64,000 nucleotides of DNA from Anseranas semipalmata (lineage: Eukaryota > Chordata > Aves > Anseriformes > Anseranatidae). The position numbers were made by a program, and so were the translations under genes. Position 1 is the stretch's first letter. The number at the start of each line of letters is the position of its first letter. Below the pieces are notes generated by a model, which saw only the letters and a program-made list of their open reading frames with translations, did no database searches and was not told the DNA's origin. Shown piece by piece: positions 38,001-61,280 of this stretch. Where the stretch lies: NCBI GenBank assembly GCA_013399115.1, contig VXAA01002208.1:720828-784827 (forward strand), read 5' to 3'.

Positions 38001-38906
38001 AAGAACTAAGCTAGCTCCCAGGACACGAACAACATCTGTTACACCTCCAGGCAACCACACTCCCTATACATATCCCTGACTGCCTTTCATTTAATTCACT
38101 CCTCTTCAGCCTGCAGAAATAAAGCATTATTTCACGGGTCACAGATGGAAACTGCTTTACTGCAAAAAGCTGTCCCAGCAGCATGGTCAGCCAAAATCCC
38201 TTTCGATTAGTTATTACCCAGGAACAGGGCAAGATTCTCCAGCAATTATTTTTTGGGGGAAAAAAAAAAAAAAAAAACATACATAGAAAAGGAGGCATTA
38301 CGAGGCGCAACACGTTGGAGGACGCCAGCACCATGCTGCAGGCACTGTCCTGCTACATGCCACCCTTCCCTGGGAAGCGGTGGGTGCCGTGAGGCAACAC
38401 GCTGCTGACCCACCTCGCTCCCGCTGCTTCCTCCATCACCTCCACACCTCTGGAGAGGAGACGTGATGGATGAGAGCAGCTCGCCATGACCGCCATCTGC
38501 TCTGTGCATCGCCGGCCCCGCGGCAGGGCCGCGCCACGACAGCCGAGTGTCACCTCCTGCCTGCTGCTCCCAGCCCCGCACGTCCCCACGGCGTGCAGCC
38601 CTGTCCCCACACACGAGGCACCCCCTCTCCTGCCCCTGAGGAGACATAACAGCCGCCACCCAGCCAGCAGGGCTGGCGGCGGCCCCTGCCCTCAGCCCCG
38701 GGGCTGTCACGGGGCGGGGGGCCCTGTCAGCCTGCCCCGGCCCCCTCACGGCGAGGGGAGGCCGCGCCTCGGGGCAGGCGGGCGGCTCCCGACATGGCGG
38801 CCCCCTCCCCTCACCCACCTCGCGACATGGCGGCCCTCACCTGGGTCTTGGTGGTGAGCTGGATCACGGCCTTCCTGAAGTTGAGCTTGGAGTCGGCGCT
38901 GCCCAT
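10982..38906 (-). CDS. HID1: HID1 domain-containing protein (19 coding exons)
   Basis: Exons in transcript order: 38841-38906, 31276-31425, 29262-29432, 26296-26409, 23556-23662, 22972-23088, 21942-22164, 21481-21537, 21244-21384, 20771-20861, 19937-20088, 18590-18668, 17786-17950, 16345-16573, 15730-15863, 12539-12619, 12041-12132, 11509-11667, 10982-11045. They encode about 796 residues, close to human HID1 (788), with near-identity in most exons. HID1 is a dymeclin-like, N-myristoylated peripheral protein of the medial/trans-Golgi needed for dense-core vesicle formation and neuropeptide sorting. The start MGSADSKLNF has Gly at position 2 for myristoylation. Landmarks: PYIFEDPDWRGFFWSTVPG, DSCEYIWEAGVGFAHSPQP, GYGIPYNHLLFSDYREPLVE, SGERNFGVRLNKPYS, KYQANSGTAMWFRTYMWGV, end VKLFEIQRV. 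A single extra base in exon 14 (A run 16560-16563) breaks the frame. Residues about 590-690 form a low-complexity, less conserved linker. Confidence 0.95.
11509..11667 (-). CDS. HID1: HID1 coding exon 18
   Basis: Encodes GLTDESEILKFLQHGTLVGL, LPVPHPILIRKYQANSGTAM and WFRTYMWGVIYL, nearly invariant among vertebrates. Acceptor TTTGTAG, donor GTAAAC. Confidence 0.97.
12003..12025. repeat. (TC)n microsatellite
   Basis: About eleven TC units in HID1 intron 17, only about 15 nt past the exon 17 donor on the coding strand, where it reads (GA)n. Confidence 0.95.
12041..12132 (-). CDS. HID1: HID1 coding exon 17
   Basis: Encodes VMSWKSKLPLQTIMRLLQVL and VPQVEKICID plus two bases. Acceptor CTCACAG, donor GTAAGT, followed closely by T7 and a (GA)n tract. 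Confidence 0.96.
12290..12400 (+). mobile_element. Possible old CR1-like remnant
   Basis: GGTTTAAAACAGATAAAA followed by ATTTCTTCACTTCT and a diverged TGGAGCTTTGGCC segment resembles the pre-tail region of older CR1 families. It is degraded, has no tail repeat, and the match is from recognition only. Confidence 0.4.
12431..12480. repeat. A/G-rich low-complexity tract
   Basis: Runs of A broken by single G; pyrimidine-rich on the HID1 coding strand, in intron 16 shortly after the exon 16 donor. Confidence 0.9.
12539..12619 (-). CDS. HID1: HID1 coding exon 16
   Basis: 27 codons beginning EVSHPRRDRRRLSSASSTGQ and ending WTPTPDW, aligning with the mammalian RRPSTSSASGQW..PTPEW segment. Of the AGs here only the one at minus 12621-12620 keeps the frame. 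Its upstream tract is AT-rich rather than a good pyrimidine tract. Donor GTAAGG. Confidence 0.82.
15730..15863 (-). CDS. HID1: HID1 coding exon 15
   Basis: Encodes IDKLTEKSQVSEDGTMRSLE then a Pro/Ser-rich tail ending GEHWSG. The second half differs from mammals, as expected for the disordered linker. Donor GTAAGG, phase 0 out. Confidence 0.9.
16345..16573 (-). CDS. HID1: HID1 coding exon 14 (contains a +1 base)
   Basis: After the acceptor ATTCCCAG the expected codons are Gly-Asn-Ser-Asn-Leu-Val-Tyr, but an A4 run (16560-16563, T4 on the coding strand) adds one base, so the frame shifts four codons into the exon. Downstream the correct frame is intact: YAVIRKRNVFHQLANLPTD to PGTLKTSLVATP. Donor GTCAGC. 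It is more likely an assembly homopolymer error than a real lesion, because every other exon is preserved. Confidence 0.88.
17786..17950 (-). CDS. HID1: HID1 coding exon 13
   Basis: Encodes SPYLKSLSMVAANKLLHLLE, AFSTTWFLFSAVQNHHLVFF and LLEVFNNIIQYQFD plus one base of Gly. Acceptor TTCCACAG, donor GTAAGA. Confidence 0.96.
18590..18668 (-). CDS. HID1: HID1 coding exon 12
   Basis: Encodes VFHKIITSGHQRLQPLFDCL and LTIIVN plus one base. Acceptor GCTGTAG, donor GTAAGT. Confidence 0.95.
19937..20088 (-). CDS. HID1: HID1 coding exon 11
   Basis: Encodes RVGLMHIGVFILLLLSGERN, FGVRLNKPYSVRVPMDIPVF and TGTHADLLII. Acceptor CTCTGCAG, donor GTGAGT. A poly(A)/(CAA)n tract (plus-strand sense) lies just upstream in the intron. 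Confidence 0.96.
20105..20143. repeat. Poly(A)-(CAA)n tract
   Basis: A13 followed by about seven CAA units and another A run, in HID1 intron 10 just upstream of exon 11 on the coding strand (T/GTT-rich there). Confidence 0.95.
20771..20861 (-). CDS. HID1: HID1 coding exon 10
   Basis: Encodes KFLFFVLKSSDVLDILVPIL and YFLNDARADQ plus one base. Donor T|GTAAGT, so a Ser codon is split with the next exon. Confidence 0.96.
21244..21384 (-). CDS. HID1: HID1 coding exon 9
   Basis: 47 codons: DFQFILKGVARLLSNPLVQT, YLPNSAKKIQFHQELLVLFW, KLCDFNK. Acceptor TTGGCAG, donor GTGTGG, phase 0 at both ends. Confidence 0.96.
21481..21537 (-). CDS. HID1: HID1 coding exon 8 (57 nt)
   Basis: 19 codons, PPGPDNLFVNYLSRIHREE. 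Acceptor ending ACGCAG, donor GTAACG, phase 0 at both ends, so skipping it would keep the frame. Confidence 0.95.
21942..22164 (-). CDS. HID1: HID1 coding exon 7
   Basis: 74 codons: HALPLFTSLLNVVCAYDPVG, YGIPYNHLLFSDYREPLVEE, then a Ser/Thr-rich acidic stretch ending GTAMDDVD. Acceptor TCCTGCCCAG, donor GTGAGT. Confidence 0.96.
22397..22412. repeat. Poly(A) run
   Basis: Sixteen consecutive A in HID1 intron 6. Similar runs occur at 2142-2158 (OTOP3 intron 2) and 38260-38277 (HID1 intron 1). None has an attached recognisable SINE or retrocopy. Confidence 0.9.
22972..23088 (-). CDS. HID1: HID1 coding exon 6
   Basis: Encodes TELLKLLLTCFSEAMYLPP and a short Ser/Asn/Thr-rich loop before PWVQFFCSTEN. 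Donor GTGAGG, split Arg codon at both ends. Confidence 0.96.
23556..23662 (-). CDS. HID1: HID1 coding exon 5
   Basis: Encodes DTAEDIHSIDSCEYIWEAGV and GFAHSPQPNYIHDLN, ending in two bases of a split Arg codon. Acceptor CTCCACAG, donor GTAAGA. Confidence 0.96.
26296..26409 (-). CDS. HID1: HID1 coding exon 4
   Basis: 38 codons: GDEDDENARPLAESLLLAVA, DLLFCPDFTVQSHRRSTV. Acceptor CTTTTAG, donor GTGAGT. Human has one extra Gln at this junction, compatible with a small acceptor shift. Confidence 0.95.
29262..29432 (-). CDS. HID1: HID1 coding exon 3
   Basis: 57 codons from AVEKLVQGAESGCH to STVPGAGRGG. The in-frame donor is GGG|GTCTGT, which is weak. A consensus donor GTGAGG (minus 29226-29221) lies 35 nt further on and would shift the frame. 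Confidence 0.88.
31276..31425 (-). CDS. HID1: HID1 coding exon 2
   Basis: 50 codons: PVEATDDAFWDQFWADTATS, then VQDVFALVPAAEIRAVREES and PSNLATLCYK. Acceptor CTCTCCACAG, donor GTAAGG, phase 0 at both ends. Confidence 0.96.
31426..38840. other. HID1 intron 1 (7.4 kb)
   Basis: Non-coding. It holds a CpG-rich patch at about 32560-32900, AT-rich DNA at about 36200-36900, a poly(A) run at 38260-38277, and the 3' half of the HID1 promoter island on the right. A 183-codon frame at 36960-37511 begins with TTG and has no recognisable domain. Confidence 0.6.
32560..32900. promoter_or_regulatory. Intronic CpG-rich patch (possible alternative promoter)
   Basis: Roughly 18 CpG in the 180 bp around 32570-32750, standing out from CpG-poor surroundings. 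The plus strand shows ATG at 32839 and a consensus donor CAG|GTGAGT at 32894. No homology to HID1 coding sequence is seen. Promoter activity is inferred from composition only. Confidence 0.35.
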
Positions 38907-39120
38907 GGTGCGGCCCCGCGGGGCTGCGGCGGGCAGGGCCGGGCCGGGCCGTCCCTCACCGCGCTGCTCCCTCCTCCCCTGCTCGGGCCGCCGCTGCCTC
39001 CATCCCCCTTCCCTCCTCCTGTCAAACCCAGCCTCGCGGATCCCGGCGCTCCCTCCCTCCTCCCACGGCCGCGGCTCCTCCTCCGCCGGCCTGCATCCCG
39101 CCTCCACGCGGGCACCTTCC
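38480..39120 (-). promoter_or_regulatory. HID1 CpG-island promoter
   Basis: Dense CpG with GC boxes (GGGGCGGGGG at 38711-38720) and repeated GGGCC units at about 38934-38955, surrounding the HID1 start codon. No TATA box is evident, as usual for housekeeping-type island promoters. The transcription start cannot be fixed from sequence. Confidence 0.7.
38841..38906 (-). CDS. HID1: HID1 coding exon 1
   Basis: Encodes the 22-residue MGSADSKLNFRKAVIQLTTK plus TQ and lies in a CpG island. ATG is at 38906-38904 with a purine-poor but CG-rich context. Donor GTGAGG, phase 0. The N-terminal Met-Gly supports co-translational myristoylation. Confidence 0.95.
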
Positions 39121-39560
39121 TCCTCCCCGTCTCCTCCCTCTCTTTCGCTCCCTCCTTCCCCATCTCCTGTCCCTTTTCCATCTCTGCCATCCCTTCCCTG
39201 CTTCACCCCTTCCCTCCCTCATCCTCCTCCGGGCAGGCGCTGCCCTGTCCTCCCCTGCGTCCCCTGCTCCTTCCCATGCAGGCTTCCTTCCCGCTGCCCT
39301 GCGCATGGCCGTGCTCCCTCCCTCGGCTTCCCTCTTCATGAGGGCAGGCTTTCCTGATTTCTCCCTCCTCCCAACCCTCCTCACCAACCACCTGCCCCTC
39401 TGGCCTAGGCTCCCTCTGCCATCTCTCACTGGGCCCCTTCTCCCCTCTACCCCTCACCTTCATCGGCAGCCCCCTTCTTCTCTTCAACCCCCTACCAGCC
39501 TTGCCACCTTCTCCCCCTGCCCACACCTCCTGCACCCCTTTCCTCAGCCATTCTCAGGCA
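39110..39560. repeat. Long pyrimidine-rich tract
   Basis: About 450 bp of mainly C and T on the plus strand, made of CCTCC, CTTCC and TCCCT blocks with few purines, densest at 39116-39180. It lies upstream of HID1 and is purine-rich in the HID1 sense direction. Non-coding. Confidence 0.8.
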
Positions 39561-41827
39561 CGAGCCTCACCCACAGCATCCTCTAGCCGCTAAGGGACAG
39601 CCTGGCTGCTCCCCACCCTCTGAACACAAACCTGAGCTGTCCAGAGGTGCTGGAAGGAACGGCCAGCTCCAGCCTCACCCCACTCCTGTTTTGAAAGGGG
39701 CTGTGAGCAAGCAAGCTTGTAATAAGTACCCCATAGTAGCACCTTATAAGGAGCTCCTTGCATGTGGTGGCTCGTTAACCCTAACGAGATTTCACCCACC
39801 TGCAAGGAGAGGATGTTTAGTAACCCCAGGGACTGGGAGTTCAGGGTTTGGCCCTCACTGAACACCTCAGATTAGATGATTGGTGTTGCCATTAAAGCTG
39901 TCATCACTGTTTTCTGCATTGAGCAGATCTATGAACTGCAAGCAGGTCTTTTCGGTGTCACTGAGTTACATTTCACATGCTCAGCTCTGCAAACCTCATT
40001 TCTTCAGAGAAAATGAGGTAACTCCAATCATTTTGCAAAGGAAAGCAATGTGCTGGCTCCCCAGCTGAGGCAGACTGTGGGAATTCTCATTTGTTGGTGT
40101 ATAAACTGTGCAGAAATCACCAATGGTTGATTATATCGAGTGACAGGTCAGATCTGAGATGTTCTTGTAAAACCTAAAGGAGAAAATATTTCCAGTGAAC
40201 CAGGTGTAATCTGGCTTTTGCTGCCAAACAGCCTAGGACTTTGCATCCAAGCACTCACTAACTCAGTATGGCTGTGCTACATGGATAAATTACGATAATT
40301 TATAGCTAGGAACAGATTACTTTTCAAGGAAATTGTGTTTCACAATTAAGATTTCCCCATTTCTATATTAGAATTGCTTAGAAAAAGCTCTGGAAGTCAG
40401 ACAGGAATGGCTTTCTTCCAGACATACCAAAAGTGCTTGAATAACTTTGCTGAGTTATAAACACCAGATTAAAAAAGACTCCTGAATTCTGGTCTAAAAC
40501 ATCATTAAGGTGGAAGACTTTCAAGGCAGTCACTGAATTTTGGGAGTATGTAGCTATGCATCGAGAGGCCTTTGAGGAGAGAAGGGGAACAGAATCATCT
40601 AAGATTTCTCTCCTGTTCCCTGCTTTATTTTACTCCTCTACTGCTGCACAAGGGCCAAGTACTAAGCATCACTTTAATCATCCAGGGACTCTTAGCTGCC
40701 TGTGACAGCTGGATTGGACGGAGCTTTCTGACACAGATCACACCTTTTCTGGATGCACAGCCTGCTGCTCTTGCATAAACATCTTATATTGCCTTTTTTG
40801 TAGGCACCACTGCAAGGTAATGCAATCAGGTATAAATGCATGGAGTTCTATCACACACAAGGCAAAAAATCATCTAAACCCACTGTCACATGAGTTAATT
40901 TGTACCTTAGAGTCTCTGATAGACTCCAGGGCTAACAAGGACAAAAAGTCCCCTTGGACCAAACTCCACACTAGCAAGTAGGAGAAAGGCTGCTTTCTCT
41001 AATCCTTGTTCCCTTAAGCAGAAAAGCATGTATCAAAATCCCAAGTCCTTTTTTTTTTTTTCTTCTGAACTTAACTGTATGTAACAGACATCCCTTCTAA
41101 ATTCTACAAATCCTCATCTCTGTCAATTTTAAGTTCTTTCCACCCTTCAGAAAAGCGTGAGTTTTTCTTCCACAAGAGAGAAGCCTGTATCAGCACTGAT
41201 TTCTCATCATGCTGCTAAACAGAGAACGTGGAGGAAGAGAAGACACAAGACTATGGTGAGATATGGAGCTGTTTGTACGGGGTTCCCCCTTTCACACCCC
41301 CACCTTGAAGAGCAATGCATCCAAACCGACCAAGACAGCGAAGGTACCACATCCCCACCAGAGATGAGGCTGGTGACTCTCCCAAAGCCACCGAGAAGCC
41401 CGTGGCGAGGCCAGGACACACTGTGCATCCCAGCAGGGCTGTAGGGACCTGGCCAGCCCCAGGGCTGCAAGGCATTACAAAGGCGGGGAGCTGCAGAGCC
41501 CCGGGGGCTGCGGCCACCCCCTGCTTGCCTGCCCCGAGCCCCGCAAGCAGCCCCCGGAGGGGAGGCAACGTGCGGCCCCGCGAACCGCGGCTGGGCTGGG
41601 CTGGGCGGGGAGGAGGAGGAGGAGGAGGAGGCCAGCCTCGCCTCCCCCTTCCCTCTCGCCGGGTTTCCTTGCAGCATTTCCATGCTAGAGGTCTCCACCG
41701 AGCTGCGGAGAGAGGATCTGCCTGGCTGCGCCGGGCCCTCTTCCTTCCTTTGTGCATCCCCCGGCCCCTTGCGAGCCGTGCCCCCCCGCCCCGNACCCCC
41801 TTCCCGGCCCGGCTGGGGCACCGAGGC

Positions 41828-41866
41828 CGCATCCCTGCCTCCATCCTCCATCCCTGCCTCCATCCC
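41828..41866. repeat. Short imperfect tandem repeat (CTGCCTCCATC units)
   Basis: TCCCTGCCTCCATC occurs twice with an intervening CTCCATCC, in the presumed 5' UTR or promoter of CDR2L. Confidence 0.75.
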
Positions 41867-41939
41867 CGCTCCGCGTTTTTGGCGGCGGCGGGGACCCCTT
41901 CCGCGGATGCTGCTCGTCTCCCCGGGCCGCTGGTGCTAA

Positions 41940-59315
<17,376 letters not shown>

Positions 59316-59844
59316 GCCCTGCCCCTCTGCAATTCCCACATGCTATCCCAACAGCCAAGCCTTCTCTTCAGCTCCAGGAAACGTTACGTGGCCCCACTGC
59401 TTGGAAGGTTCGAGAGGCCTCATGTTCTATTCTTGTATGGGAAGGGAGCGTCCACAGTATAAAAGCAAGAAAATGTCACAGAGACTCAAGTCACGTTTTT
59501 AAGCTTGGGCTCTGGGCAACTCGTTGGAAAAATTGTACATTGTAGTTAGAGGATTTCAGAAACTGTATGATGGATCTCTGCATGAGTCGCTGCCGCAGCC
59601 AGACATCACAACAGCAACGGAAACCACACCACAGAACAGAAAACCGTTCACCTCCTCCACCCTTTTCAGCTTGTCTTACAGTCCGATTATCTGCGAGCGA
59701 AAGCCTGGATGTCCTCCAGCACTCTGCAGCTGCTGGAGCACGGTGTTTCACTGCAAAACAGAAAAAGCCATCAGAACTTCAGCGGCTGCTCGAGAACGCC
59801 AGCCCAAGCCTCCACTTTGGTTTTATGGCTAAGAACCTACGCTT

Positions 59845-59938
59845 GTACCCAAGAGACCTTCGTCTAACCTTTCCCCTTCCCCAAAGGGCAGTACGTTCTT
59901 GCTATTCAAGCCATTCTCTTATCAGTCAGGTTTTTCAG
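59845..59938 (+). repeat. Direct repeat, copy B (CDR2L 3' UTR)
   Basis: Partner of copy A, about 4.3 kb downstream, with the same orientation. It contains about 11 extra bases upstream of the identical 23-bp core (59901-59923). Both copies can be read as Tyr-Ser-Ser-His-Ser-Leu-Ile in one frame, but neither is in a coding exon. Confidence 0.8.
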
Positions 59939-59984
59939 CTATTTACAATGCAAGCTCATTGCAACTGGAAAAACTTGAAGAGAA
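59914..59984 (+). other. Predicted RNA hairpin in CDR2L 3' UTR
   Basis: Three stacked helices by eye: 59914-59920 with 59978-59984 (7 bp), 59927-59938 with 59965-59977 (12 bp with one G-U and one bulge), and 59946-59950 with 59957-59961 (5 bp, 6-nt loop). The first two are separated by a six-base one-sided bulge. The size resembles a microRNA precursor, but the bulge is atypical. Confidence 0.45.
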
Positions 59985-61216
59985 ACATAGAACTGATTGT
60001 TCTGTCTTCATCAGTGTCACTTAGTAATTCAGCCCATACTCTCCAGACTTTGTAGGCATATGGGATTTCCTCGCTTTAGATCTGCCCCAGTATTTCAGCC
60101 CAGGTGAATCACTGTGCCTGGTAGGAACTTGATGACCACGGCTTTCCCATAAGCTAGACAAGAAGTGCTATTACAGTATCAGAGACATGCTTTCATCCCA
60201 CGATCTGGGTACCAGCCCTCTGCACTGTGCTATTCAAGAGGACATCATTGCCCCTGTTGTAGCAAGCTCCTCCGATATAGCTTGCATGGGCTTGCAAAAC
60301 TGCCTAGCAGTGACTCACGTGCGAGTAGAAGGATAAAGCACTACACCCGTACCGCGTCAGGAGCACTGGCCCTGGCAGTAGCGCTGATCACACATTGCCC
60401 CACGCTTTTGCTCTGAATACCTTCCCAGTCAAGAGGACAGATTTCAGTTTTCTGCTGAAAATAATCTATCTTGGCTGAGATACTGTCTCCAAAGGTCATC
60501 ACCTCTCATGTTCCAGTTCACTTTCCAGCACTGAAATCTCCTCACTTTTGCTTCCACAGACATGCAAACACACAGCCAAAAGGCCACTGCAGTCTCAGGA
60601 ATCACCAGTTTCCATTTTTCATAAACTAGATGTTGACCTTGTATGGTCAGACGTGTTTTAGGCAGAGAAGCAGCATTTCATCACAGCTTAGGCAACACCC
60701 TGAGCACTGAGCCACAAGAAATGAGCAGTTCAGTGTAAGCTACCTATTCTGTACTGGCCTGGAGAAACTTTAGGCCAGATTTGGATTTTATTTTCACCAG
60801 CTTACATCCCAAAATTGTGGGTAAATGGTTGGGATTTTTGCAACATTGACATAAATAAATCAGAATTTGGCTTTGGAGGGGGAAGACTGTTAAAACATAA
60901 TTATCCTCCAAGTCTTTGGCCTTGGCACTACGAGGAGCTACCTTTCTTTCACTCACAGTGGAATTAATGCAAAAACACCCCCTCGGCCCTCCGTTTTTCA
61001 TAAAGCTGAGTACCACTGAGGTAAGTGGGCAGGAGTGCAATGCCCAAACTACACTCGCTCCAGAAGGCTCCTCCTCCACCTGTCCACCATCAAACACTCC
61101 TCGCTTCCATGCTCTGCATTTTCAGGTGCCCTATGGCCCCCGGCTTGAGAAACATTAGGAGCCATAAGAACGACTGTGGCTACCAGCTCTGTAACAGTAT
61201 GGAGAACCTTCATGCC

Positions 61217-61230
61217 TTATTTATTTATAA
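61217..61230 (+). promoter_or_regulatory. AU-rich element
   Basis: TTATTTATTTATAA contains the UUAUUUAUU nonamer associated with mRNA instability, about 25 nt before the poly(A) signals. Confidence 0.5.
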
Positions 61231-61252
61231 TGGAAAGCAGTTGTCTAAAAAA

Positions 61253-61262
61253 AATAAATAAA
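61253..61262 (+). promoter_or_regulatory. Candidate CDR2L poly(A) signals
   Basis: Two overlapping AATAAA hexamers (61253-61258 and 61257-61262). A further AATAAA at 61569-61574 could serve a longer transcript. Confidence 0.55.
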
Positions 61263-61280
61263 AATGAACAACAACAGCAA

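Larger units (their letters stand above)
38907..41939. other. HID1-CDR2L head-to-head intergenic interval
   Basis: About 3.0 kb between the two start codons. It has the HID1 island and pyrimidine tract on the left, ordinary AT-richer DNA at 39.6-41.1 kb with no recognised feature, and the CDR2L island on the right. Long open frames at both ends reflect GC-rich composition rather than genes. Confidence 0.65.
59316..61280 (+). other. Probable CDR2L 3' UTR
   Basis: Sequence from the stop to the first good poly(A) cluster. It contains repeat copy B and its hairpin, and an AU-rich element near the end. The extent is inferred from signals, not transcripts. Confidence 0.6.

Noticed and set aside
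38794..39357. 187-codon plus-strand frame over the HID1 promoter
   Set aside because: Pro/Ser low-complexity translation of the pyrimidine tract; no conservation expected, and it overlaps HID1 exon 1 antisense.
39776..39786. CCCTAA telomere-like word (also near 27620)
   Set aside because: Single units; no tandem array.
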